Below are positions 13,983 to 20,769 of a DNA stretch of 32,827 bases, piece after piece. The notes under the pieces were generated by a model that was given only the letters and a program-made list of their open reading frames with translations, had not been told where the DNA came from and made no database searches. Every line of letters starts with the position of its first letter. Position 1 is the first letter of the stretch. The stretch spans positions 1 through 32,827 of the forward strand of contig NZ_JACKZS010000077.1 of assembly GCF_014222285.1 (NCBI RefSeq). The letters are read 5' to 3'. The translations under genes were made by a program, and so were the position numbers. This DNA is from Nostoc sp. UCD121. GTDB lineage: Bacteria; Cyanobacteriota; Cyanobacteriia; Cyanobacteriales; Nostocaceae.

Positions 13983-14224
13983 TGAGTCCAAATCAGACGT
14001 ACAGCACATACACACAGCAGCTTAGGGCTTTTTGATAGAAACAAGCTTTTACGGCTTTCGCCCATTCGTAAGCTCGGCTGCTGTGAGTGCGCTGTTCCCT
14101 CCCTATGTCACCAGAAGTTACCGCTTCTGGTTTTGCCTTGAGAGTGAACTAGGCTGTTGTGGCCTTCGGGTGATTCGCAGGCATGGCATCAGGGACAAGA
14201 CGAAACCACCCAGAGGAGAACTGA
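13977..14224 (+). ncRNA. Structured leader, candidate bridge-like RNA of the recombinase
   Basis: This is the 248 bases between the predicted hammerhead cut and the recombinase ATG. It contains: a TCTGA/TCAGA hairpin (13981-13997) that competes with stem I; CACAGCAGC (14013-14021) paired with GCTGCTGTG (14077-14085), enclosing a smaller TTACG/CGTAA stem (14049-14053 with 14067-14071); an 8-bp ACCAGAAG/CTTCTGGT hairpin (14110-14131); and a GCC-TTCG-GGT hairpin near 14162. A ribosome site AGAGGAG (14212-14218) closes it. Pairing is seen in the sequence; the guide role is inferred from what is known of IS110 elements. Confidence 0.5.
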
Positions 14225-15409
14225 ATGATTAGAATTTTGGGACTTGACGTTAGCAAGTCCTCAGTTTCGGCTTGTCTGCTTACGGAGAAGCCCGAAGATC
14301 CACGTCAATTTTATTATGAATGTCCATTTTTTAAATTGAGCGCTGATGCAAAGGGAATTCAAGATTTACTCGCGCTCAATGGGGACATTGCACTACTCGA
14401 ACCGACTGGCAACAATTACAGCAAACTTTGGGGCACTCACTTGGCCCGAAGTGGGGTAGAAGTTAGGTTGGTTGGTCACAAAGAATTAAGAAATTATCGA
14501 GCCAATCACCTGGCATTGCCTGATAAAGATGATGATGCCGATGCTCTAGCACTTGCTTGTTATTACTTTGACTATTGCCAAGACCAACGGCGATTTGTCC
14601 AAATTCGCGATCGCACTATTGTCAGAATTAGGGAACTGGTATTAAGACTTGCTCACTTAAACCGCGTTCAGTCCCCGATCATGAATCGAGCGCGGCAGGA
14701 TTTAGCGTGGCAGTTTCCAGAAGTTGCACTAGTAAAGTCCCGCCGGGGAGAATTAGGTGAAGCGCCTTTACTGTGGGGCTGGCTTGCTGGAATTCGCAAA
14801 AGCACACGCTATGACCGCCTTTACTCCCAAAGTGTTGGTTTGGGAATCACTGACACTGTTCGAGAACACGCAAAAAGGATCTGTGACCTCCAGCGTGAGG
14901 AACACGTCATCGAGGGAGAGTTACGAGAACTGCTTGCTGATTCTCGCTTTGAGCATTACCGTACAGTTTTTAAAAACTTTGGATTTGGCGATCGCCTCTC
15001 ATCGGTGATTATTTCCCAGATTTACCCCATTGAGGGATTCTTAGTAGATGGTAAGCCAGAGGTGAGGATACGCCAGGGGCGAAACTCCAAAAAGCCAACT
15101 AAACGCCACCTTTCATTGAGAAGATTTCAGAAAGCTTTGGGCGCTGCTCCCTCAATGGAAGCATCAGGAGATAGCCGTAAATCTAAAGTAGTGGGCGGTT
15201 CAGATTTATGTCGTAAATCCTTATGGCAATGGGTATTTACTCGCATTGAGCCGAAAAAGTCGCGCCTCAAGAATGATATTTGCAGAAGTTTAGGTGAGCA
15301 ATTAGATACTGAAAAAGCTGCGGGCCGTCCTGTGAAGCTTGTCAGGAATCGGATTGCAGCCAAAGGAGCAAGGTTACTGTTTCGGGAATTAGTTAAAGGC
15401 TTGAAGTGA
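14225..15409 (+). CDS. IS110-family DEDD recombinase/transposase
   Basis: The 394-residue product has the two-domain IS110 plan. The N-terminal RuvC-like DEDD domain shows Asp8 in ILGLDVSKSS, Glu59 in LLEPTGNN, and Asp103/Asp106 in PDKDDDADALALA. A helical insert follows. The C-terminal Tnp domain shows APSMEASGDSRKS, with Ser314 as the likely catalytic serine, followed by GG-S-x-L-x-R-K-S-L. IS110 enzymes are directed by an RNA encoded next to the gene, and related Piv proteins invert DNA. It has a clear ribosome site and an intact frame, so it may be active. It is more divergent than a typical IS110 (basic, longer C-terminus), so domestication as an invertase is an alternative. Confidence 0.8.
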   Translation: MIRILGLDVSKSSVSACLLTEKPEDPRQFYYECPFFKLSADAKGIQDLLALNGDIALLEPTGNNYSKLWGTHLARSGVEVRLVGHKELRNYRANHLALPDKDDDADALALACYYFDYCQDQRRFVQIRDRTIVRIRELVLRLAHLNRVQSPIMNRARQDLAWQFPEVALVKSRRGELGEAPLLWGWLAGIRKSTRYDRLYSQSVGLGITDTVREHAKRICDLQREEHVIEGELRELLADSRFEHYRTVFKNFGFGDRLSSVIISQIYPIEGFLVDGKPEVRIRQGRNSKKPTKRHLSLRRFQKALGAAPSMEASGDSRKSKVVGGSDLCRKSLWQWVFTRIEPKKSRLKNDICRSLGEQLDTEKAAGRPVKLVRNRIAAKGARLLFRELVKGLK

Positions 15410-15426
15410 CAAAATGGAGATTACGC

Positions 15427-15594
15427 CTACTTCTTGCGTTTGTTTTTAGATGGATTAGTTAAGTCCAGATTGAGAGCATCTTTGATATCTTCTGGCAAAA
15501 TTCTCATCAAAAAGTAAACAGCCAGACCAACACCAGCAATTACTATTACTGGCAAAAAAACTTGAAAAATCAAGGTTAAGGTTGAAGCATCCAT
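15427..15594 (-). CDS. Small single-pass membrane protein
   Basis: From the ATG at 15594 the product is 55 residues with one transmembrane helix (LIFQVFLPVIVIAGVGLAVYF) and a basic tail (NPSKNKRKK). Longer starts up to 15669 are possible, and none has a good ribosome site. It converges on the recombinase gene with a gap of about 17 bases. On its upstream side a hairpin (AAATTCCC at 15630-15637 with GGGAATTT at 15651-15658) may belong to its leader. It is the last gene of the element. No family is recognised. Confidence 0.45.
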   Translation of the reverse strand: MDASTLTLIFQVFLPVIVIAGVGLAVYFLMRILPEDIKDALNLDLTNPSKNKRKK

Positions 15595-15685
15595 GAGAGT
15601 GATTTTGTAGGTCATTCTTAGGGTGCGGGAAATTCCCTGATCTAGCATCGGGGAATTTTCGTACTGCACAGTTTTACTAGAGTGA

Positions 15686-15844
15686 ATGGGCGATCCGCGT
15701 TTTCGTGGCGTTTATTTCTTGCTAGCAACCTTACTTCCTTTAGATGCAGCCAAAGAACTACGAGAAGATTTTATTCAATACGCGGCGGATACTAAAGACA
15801 ATACGGTGAGTAATACCTTTGTGCAGTTGTTACGGACTAGATAA
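15686..15844 (+). pseudogene. C-terminal fragment of a STAND/NACHT-type ATPase (right piece)
   Basis: Reading from ATG 15686 (immediately after an in-frame TGA) gives 52 residues: GDPRFRGVYFLLATLLPLDA, then AKELREDFIQYAADTKDNTV and an end in LLRTR. From memory, this is the usual last segment of cyanobacterial STAND/NACHT-type proteins whose preceding segment is the FRHDKI-FFLVQ-FLG stretch found at 86-190. The two pieces thus appear to be one gene split by the 15.4-kb element. It has no ribosome site, which fits a remnant. Confidence 0.5.
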
Positions 15845-16168
15845 GTGGGCATTGGGCATGGTTATTTTCTTTGTGTTTTAGAGGATGTTTGAAAAGTTCT
15901 TAGTGATGTATCAAATCCTTTTAGATCCCCCTAAATCCCCCTTAAAAGGGGGGACTTTGAGTGCTTTTTTCCCTCCTTTTTTAAGGGGGGTTGGGGGGAT
16001 CTAAAGCTTATGGGGCAACTCTTAAAGGCTTGTGTGTACACCGTAGCTTTTTAAGGGGGTTAGGGGGGATTAATAAGTGTCTAAAATCACAGCCAAATAC
16101 TTTTAAACAACCTCTTCAGCAAAGTTGCATAGCACCACAAAGTTAACTTAGGGGATAATCATAACCGA
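15845..16168. repeat. Intergenic repeat block, MITE-like inverted repeat
   Basis: A T-TTAGATCCCCC arm at 15919 onwards and its complement GGGGGGATCTAAA ending near 16005 enclose C-rich and G-rich runs (TAAATCCCCCTTAAAAGG and the reverse), making a ~87-base imperfect hairpin. A third partial copy (TTTTTAAGGGGGTTAGGGGG) lies near 16048-16068. Such units are spread through Nostoc-type genomes. No gene is seen here. Confidence 0.6.
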
Positions 16169-17704
16169 TCACTCATGTTCTATTGCGATCGCTCTTGGGG
16201 TATCGCCGACAATTGCCAGTTGCACTGTAAATGTGGAACCTTCATATAATTTACTTTTTACAGAAATAGATCCCCCACAGCGCAGCAGCAATTGCTGTAC
16301 TATTGTTAACCCCAAGCCAGCACCAGCATAATCTTCTGTAGATCCTGTACGCACACGATAAAATCGCTCAAAGATTTTGGAAATCTCGCTTTCGGCAATA
16401 CCAATACCTGTATCGCGGAATTCTAATTGGACATAATCGCCTTGAAGACGGGCACGCACCCATACTTCACCCCCATTAGGAGTAAACTTAATGCTGTTGT
16501 GCAGCAGATTAATTACAATCTGCCTCAGCCCACCACTCACACACCAAATAGATGGGATTTCAGTGGGTACGGTGTAGGCTAGCATAATCCCTTTTTCTTG
16601 GGCTAAAGGTTGGTACGTACTCACTACCCCAGGTACAATATCTGAAAGCCGCACCGACTCCAAAACCATTCCCTCCAAATTACGTTCTAGTTGCACCAGT
16701 TCCAACAAACCTGTAATTAGAGAATTTTGTTGATCGCACTGGGTATTTAACATCTGTAAATAACGTTGTCGCTGCGTAGGTTTGAGATTAGGAGAATTCA
16801 ATAACGAAAGTGCTGTTTTGATATGCGTCAGGGGTATACGCAATTCCTGACAGAGATTTTTTAGATATTCATCTTGAAATTGTTCTTTGTTGTGCAGTTC
16901 TTGATTTATCTGCTGCAATTTGGTAGTGCGGGCTGTGATGATTTGACGATTAACTTCATCCTGTCGCAGGAGTTGTTTTGCAAACAGTTGACTCATCGTT
17001 GCCGCTTCCGGCATCGTTGGACAAATAAAATCAGCAGGTATAATTGGCGATGATTCTGGCGCGTAACTGCCTGGCAGATGGTCGTTAGATATCGCTTTTC
17101 GGATACCATGTAATACTTGCTGAATTACTCTCCCCTCAACAGTGGTGATAATCAGCAATGGCTGATTTTTATTAGTATTTACCTTTCCCGATGTCTGACT
17201 CTTGCGTTTTTTAAGTGGTCGATGAGCCAAAATTAAACTACAAAACTGGGGCGATAACACCAGCAAAAAGTTTTCCCGTCGCAGTTGGCTATCTGGTGTC
17301 AGGTGGACGGTGACATGATGAGTAGATGAGGGAGATGAGGCAGAGGGGCAGGGGGAAGGGTGCAGAGGAGAGGAATTTTCCCCCTGCTCCCTGCTCCCTG
17401 CTCCCTGCTCCCTGCCCCCTGCTTCCTCATCTCCCTGTTTTTCATTCTCGTCAAGCTGGCAAGTATAGATGATACTAGACGCACCCACTGAGAATTGGTA
17501 ACGCGCTAATTCTGATTGCCAAATTTTTTCTGGTGGTAGCTTCACCCATAAAGTGGCTGCAATTTGCTGCTCAATTAGTAAGTCAATTTGCGCTCTCACC
17601 AGTGATAGCAGAGTCGCAGGACTGAGAGACAATGGTTTTGGAGGCACTTGCACTCCCATAACCAGTTGATAAACAGACAGATCCTTAGTCAGAGAAACAT
17701 TCAT
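16169..17704 (-). CDS. DICT-domain/HATPase sensor protein lacking the phospho-acceptor His
   Basis: The 511-residue cytosolic sensor-kinase-like protein has an N-terminal region (1-240) of the DICT sensory type, interrupted at about 87-130 by a low-complexity insert. A helix (250-280), a dimerisation helix pair (about 281-340) and a complete HATPase_c domain (390-495) follow: N-box NLLHNSIKF, G1 DTGIGI, F-box FERFYR, G2 GAGLGL. The H-box reads LCQELRIPL, so the expected His is Gln286. The ATP site looks intact, so it may bind ATP without classic autophosphorylation. His294 nearby is a possible but unproven acceptor. No partner regulator gene is adjacent. Confidence 0.8.
   Translation of the reverse strand: MNVSLTKDLSVYQLVMGVQVPPKPLSLSPATLLSLVRAQIDLLIEQQIAATLWVKLPPEKIWQSELARYQFSVGASSIIYTCQLDENEKQGDEEAGGREQGAGSREQGENSSPLHPSPCPSASSPSSTHHVTVHLTPDSQLRRENFLLVLSPQFCSLILAHRPLKKRKSQTSGKVNTNKNQPLLIITTVEGRVIQQVLHGIRKAISNDHLPGSYAPESSPIIPADFICPTMPEAATMSQLFAKQLLRQDEVNRQIITARTTKLQQINQELHNKEQFQDEYLKNLCQELRIPLTHIKTALSLLNSPNLKPTQRQRYLQMLNTQCDQQNSLITGLLELVQLERNLEGMVLESVRLSDIVPGVVSTYQPLAQEKGIMLAYTVPTEIPSIWCVSGGLRQIVINLLHNSIKFTPNGGEVWVRARLQGDYVQLEFRDTGIGIAESEISKIFERFYRVRTGSTEDYAGAGLGLTIVQQLLLRCGGSISVKSKLYEGSTFTVQLAIVGDTPRAIAIEHE
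17384..17411. repeat. Heptanucleotide tandem repeat inside the kinase gene
   Basis: There are four perfect copies of CTGCTCC (GGGAGCA-type on the coding strand), flanked by degenerate G-rich sequence. It encodes the Gly/Arg/Glu/Gln-rich low-complexity insert (residues ~95-110) and keeps the frame. Confidence 0.75.
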
Positions 17705-17947
17705 GAGTCAAGCACAATAAGGATGAAGCAAGAAATAATTCTGTCTCGATTTTCACCTTTATATGTCCATTTTTTACAAAATCCCCACGGAAAGAAACAT
17801 TAAATATCAAAAACTACACCCATAAGGGAAGAGGCAGGGGGGCAGGCTTGCCGTGAGCGAAGTCGAACGGGAGCAGGGGGAGCAAGGGAAGAAAAACTAT
17901 TGATTATTAGCCCATTCCCCATTCCCCATGCCCAATTCCCAAATAAA
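17705..17947. other. Repeat-rich gap between murE and the kinase gene
   Basis: No gene is seen. It holds a small dispersed repeat (CTTGCCGTGAGCGAAGTCGA and onward to 17871), G-rich and CCCCATT-type short repeats near 17915-17940, and the upstream region of the kinase gene. Confidence 0.5.
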
Positions 17948-19450
17948 TTAAGGTTGGCTATTAAGTCTTTGCTGTAAAGCGTCGCGTGCGTGTTCTCGGT
18001 CGTCAAAATGGATTTTTTCAGTGCCGAGAATTTGGTAGTCTTCGTGACCTTTACCAGCAAGCAGCACTCCATCACCTGGTTGTGCTTGTAAAATAGCAGT
18101 ACGAATTGCAGTAGCCCGATCGCAAATTACCATTGGTTTTACTGTTTGGGCAATTCCCGCTAAAACGTCTTCTAAAATCCGTTCTGGGTTTTCTGTGCGG
18201 GGATTATCTGATGTCACCACTGCCACATCAGCTAATTCAGCAGCAATTCTACCCATAATTGGGCGCTTGGTGCGATCGCGATCGCCGCCACAACCAAATA
18301 CACAAATTACCTTGCCAGGTATAAATGGACGTGCAGCTTTCAACAAGTTTTCCAAGCTATCGGGTGTGTGGGCATAATCCACAATCACGCTAATATCCTG
18401 GTCAGAATTAATCTGTACCCGTTCCATCCGTCCAGGAACTCCGGGAAACTCAGGTATCACAGATGCTACTAACTGTAAATCTAGCCCTAAGTGTAAAACT
18501 GCTCCTACGGCTGCGAGAAGATTTTCTAAATTATATTGTCCGACTAGTGGCGATCGAAAAGCTACGTCACCTTTTGGTGTATGTAATGTCCCACTGACAC
18601 CATTCGGCTCATAACTTAAATCACTCATCCATAAATCAGCGCTGTTGTCGTTGACGCTATAACTCCAAACCCGTTCGGAATCTAACGAGGCAATTAACCG
18701 CTTTCCGTAGGAATCATCAGCATTAATTATTGCCCGCCCCTTGAGATAATCAGGGCTAAATAACAACGCTTTAGCGGCAAAGTAATCTTCCATGTCGCGG
18801 TGATAGTCGAGATGGTCTTGAGTAAGATTACTGAACACCGCCACCTCAAATTGACAACCCAGCACTCTACCTTGAGCCAAAGCGTGAGAACTTACTTCCA
18901 TTACCCCGAACTCACTACCAGCATTTACAGCCTCAGCTAGCTGCTGTTGCAGTTCCACTGCAAAGGGCGTAGTGTGGGCAGCAGTTTGCTCAAAACCTGC
19001 CCAACGAGTGTAGAGAGTTCCCATCAAAGCTGTGGCGAGATTAGCTTTGAGCAGGAGAAATTCAATAATATGGGTAGTTGTAGTTTTGCCATTGGTACCA
19101 GTCACGCCTACCAGCTTAAGTTTTTGCCCTGGATAACCATAAAAAGCACTAGCTATCTGGGCACAAGCTTGAGTTATGTTACTTGCACTGATAACCACAG
19201 CCTCATTTGTGGGAGGATTTTTTTGTGCAGCTTCGGGAGAAACGATCGCAGCCACAGCCCCCGATGCGATCGCACTTTGCCAAAATTCCCCACCATCAAC
19301 CCGCGTTCCTGGCATCCCAATAAACAAATCTCCTACACCACAAGCATGGGAATTGGTCTTCAAACCCCTAACTTCCACATCCTCCAAAGTAGGATGGCTA
19401 GCCAATTGTTCAACACTGTCTACCGCCGTTAGTAATTCCCGCAATTTCAT
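17948..19450 (-). CDS. murE: UDP-MurNAc-tripeptide synthetase (meso-DAP-adding)
   Basis: It adds meso-diaminopimelate to UDP-MurNAc-L-Ala-D-Glu in cytoplasmic peptidoglycan synthesis, using ATP. The protein has 500 residues, the family's normal size. It shows the Mur ligase P-loop GVTGTNGKTTTTH (about 115-127), the carbamylated-Lys region YFAAKALLF (Lys227), VDYAHTPDSLENLL (about 358-371) and the DNPRTENP motif (415-422), whose DNPR marks the DAP-specific enzymes rather than the Lys type. The ATG at 19450 begins MKLRELL as in relatives. It is monocistronic here, with a small thioredoxin-like gene upstream on the same strand. Confidence 0.95.
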   Translation of the reverse strand: MKLRELLTAVDSVEQLASHPTLEDVEVRGLKTNSHACGVGDLFIGMPGTRVDGGEFWQSAIASGAVAAIVSPEAAQKNPPTNEAVVISASNITQACAQIASAFYGYPGQKLKLVGVTGTNGKTTTTHIIEFLLLKANLATALMGTLYTRWAGFEQTAAHTTPFAVELQQQLAEAVNAGSEFGVMEVSSHALAQGRVLGCQFEVAVFSNLTQDHLDYHRDMEDYFAAKALLFSPDYLKGRAIINADDSYGKRLIASLDSERVWSYSVNDNSADLWMSDLSYEPNGVSGTLHTPKGDVAFRSPLVGQYNLENLLAAVGAVLHLGLDLQLVASVIPEFPGVPGRMERVQINSDQDISVIVDYAHTPDSLENLLKAARPFIPGKVICVFGCGGDRDRTKRPIMGRIAAELADVAVVTSDNPRTENPERILEDVLAGIAQTVKPMVICDRATAIRTAILQAQPGDGVLLAGKGHEDYQILGTEKIHFDDREHARDALQQRLNSQP

Positions 19451-19503
19451 GTTGTGAACCTCGTCACATTCTTAATCTTGCGCTTATTCTGCATTATTTT
19501 TTT

Positions 19504-19782
19504 CTAATTGGCTAAATACTTACGCAACATTTGCTCCAACTGTTGCACACTAGCACGAGGAGAAGGACGCGGCAATGGCTTCTCACTCTCTTCTTCCTCC
19601 GCGCCTCTGTGGTTCGATAAATAAAGTACCGGCACTTCATACTCATACGCACTGAACCAATCTTCACGAGTCGTAATATCCCTAACTTCCAAATCGAAAC
19701 TGAGATTTTGGATTTGTTCTAGCTTTTCTTGCAAGCCTTCACATAAATGACAGCCAGGTTTACTGTATAAAATTAATTGCAT
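19504..19782 (-). CDS. Glutaredoxin-like thioredoxin-fold protein
   Basis: This 92-residue DUF836-type protein starts MQLILYSKPGCHLCEGLQEK, a beta-alpha unit with a redox C-H-L-C site (Cys11 and Cys14). The cis-Pro loop is present as VPVLYL. The tail (about 62-80) carries an acidic insert (EEEESEKPLPRPSPRASVQQ) before the last helix. It is probably a small cytosolic thiol-disulfide protein; the substrate is unknown. It precedes murE by about 50 bases on the same strand, so the two may be co-transcribed. Confidence 0.8.
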   Translation of the reverse strand: MQLILYSKPGCHLCEGLQEKLEQIQNLSFDLEVRDITTREDWFSAYEYEVPVLYLSNHRGAEEEESEKPLPRPSPRASVQQLEQMLRKYLAN

Positions 19783-19815
19783 TTGAGTTGTGATAAGAAG
19801 TTATAAGTTTAAGAT

Positions 19816-19839
19816 AACGAACCGCAAAGGACGCAAAGG
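19816..19839 (+). repeat. Dispersed 24-bp repeat, copy 1
   Basis: A unit beginning AACGAACCGCAAAGGACGC and ending at a CAAAGG lies directly in front of the AtzG-like gene. It recurs, perfectly inverted, at 27293-27316. It is followed by a further GGCGCAAAGG, so it is also a short tandem array. Confidence 0.85.
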
Positions 19840-19855
19840 GCGCAAAGGAAGAGAG

Positions 19856-20044
19856 ATGAGAAGAAAAGGGTTTGATTTTGGCGAGTATGTTGAGCAAATG
19901 TCGTTGTTGTTGGATTTGCAGCTAAGAGATGAGTATCGGGATGGGGTAGTGGCAAATTTTGAGAGAATTAGTGCGATCGCAAATATTGTAAATTCTTTCC
20001 CTTTGGCGGAGGATATTGAAGTTGCACCAGTTTTTGAACCATAA
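19856..20044 (+). CDS. AtzG-like small subunit (DUF4089) of an amidase
   Basis: The start at 19856 is chosen because AAGGAAGAGAG is a fitting ribosome site and the product begins MRRKGFDFGEYVEQMSLLLD. An upstream in-frame ATG would translate the dispersed repeat. The 62-residue helical protein matches the DUF4089/AtzG pattern (LRDEYRDGVVANFERISAIA, then NSFPLAEDIEVAPVFEP). In characterised relatives this small protein forms a complex with an AtzE-type amidase, and one is encoded 0.7 kb downstream (20770-22152). The assignment is by pattern and context. Confidence 0.8.
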   Translation: MRRKGFDFGEYVEQMSLLLDLQLRDEYRDGVVANFERISAIANIVNSFPLAEDIEVAPVFEP

Positions 20045-20133
20045 GAGCTATTTTAATGTTTAAGCAATTTTGCTGAGTTTGCAATATAACCAACAATACT
20101 AAGATATAGCCGACTATACCTTGGAAAAATCAG

Positions 20134-20760
20134 ATGAATAATTTCAATGCTGTTATTTCATTGAAGTCTGCGGGTATCGGTAGATTGTTGGTGCGGTTAC
20201 TTTGGGTGCTGCTAGGATTTGGTGTTGCTTCTACGCTATTATCTTTGTTGCAATTAATAGCAAAGCCACTTTATCAGCTACTTGCTTCTCTAGATGCACT
20301 GATATCAATAGTTACATTACTTTTCAGTTTAATTTCAATCATTGTTTTTATGATTTGGCTATATCGTCTCCATGCCGATTTAAGGGATATTTTCAAGGAA
20401 TATCCGATTACGCCAGGAGGTGCGATCGCGCGATTTCTAATTCCTATATATAGCCTTTGGGGAATAGCAAACACGTTATCTACTTTTGCTGATCGATTTA
20501 AAGGTGAAGGGGAGGATTTAACACGTTTAAGTGAACAAGTGCGATCGTTAATCGGGCCGCTATATGGTTGTATGATTGGGTCAAATCTTTTGAATCGGCT
20601 CGCTTTTACAGAAGCTGTTAAAAATCCCGAAGATAAATTTCTGCCCTTTTGGTTTTTATTCTCTTGTATTTTAGATTTAGGTCTTACGGCTATTTTGCTA
20701 CAACTAGCAAAAACTATGCGGACTGCTATTACTCAAAAAGCTAAAAGTGCTATCTCCTAA
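20134..20760 (+). CDS. DUF4328 membrane protein
   Basis: The 208-residue protein has hydrophobic segments at about 17-47, 57-77, 98-118 and 175-195, and the central signature WLYRLHADL (around 78-88) with ITPGGAIARFLIPIYSLWGI (about 95-115), typical of DUF4328 proteins. Function is unknown. It lies between the AtzG-like gene and its amidase, with gaps of 90 and 9 bases, so it may be in the same transcript. Perhaps it is unrelated to the amidase and simply inserted. It has only a weak ribosome site. Confidence 0.7.
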   Translation: MNNFNAVISLKSAGIGRLLVRLLWVLLGFGVASTLLSLLQLIAKPLYQLLASLDALISIVTLLFSLISIIVFMIWLYRLHADLRDIFKEYPITPGGAIARFLIPIYSLWGIANTLSTFADRFKGEGEDLTRLSEQVRSLIGPLYGCMIGSNLLNRLAFTEAVKNPEDKFLPFWFLFSCILDLGLTAILLQLAKTMRTAITQKAKSAIS

Positions 20761-20769
20761 TATTCCAGC

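Larger units (their letters stand above)
13880..15426 (+). mobile_element. IS110-like cassette with hammerhead and leader RNA (approximate limits)
   Basis: The left limit is inferred from the truncated gene at 13823-13912, and the right limit from the end of the recombinase gene just before the convergent small gene at 15427. IS110 elements usually lack long terminal inverted repeats and carry a long non-coding left end that encodes the guide (bridge) RNA. The 484-base gene-free stretch before the recombinase fits that plan. Exact ends cannot be set from one copy. Confidence 0.5.
245..15685. mobile_element. Integrated phage- or plasmid-like element (approximate limits)
   Basis: The block between two pieces of what looks like one STAND-ATPase gene holds a tyrosine recombinase, an IS110-like recombinase, a virion-like operon, ribbon-helix-helix and HTH proteins, and many small unrecognised genes. 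It lacks housekeeping genes, while everything to its right is ordinary chromosomal metabolism. No terminase, portal, major capsid, relaxase or FtsK-like ATPase was recognised, so it may be a defective prophage, a satellite, or an integrated plasmid. The exact ends are unresolved. CTAGAGT is shared by 252-258 and 15677-15683, but it is short and does not restore the host reading frame. Confidence 0.55.

Noticed and set aside
14032..14232. ORF in the recombinase leader
   Set aside because: It covers the paired leader RNA, has no ribosome site and no protein-like pattern.
252..15683. CTAGAGT at both edges as the attachment core
   Set aside because: It is only 7 bp, contains a common CTAG palindrome and does not restore the host frame.
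15919..16070. CRISPR-like repeats
   Set aside because: The copies are inverted and unevenly spaced with no unique spacers; it looks like a dispersed inverted repeat.
17800..18075. Minus-strand ORF at the end of murE
   Set aside because: It is a shadow of murE in another frame running into low-complexity repeat.
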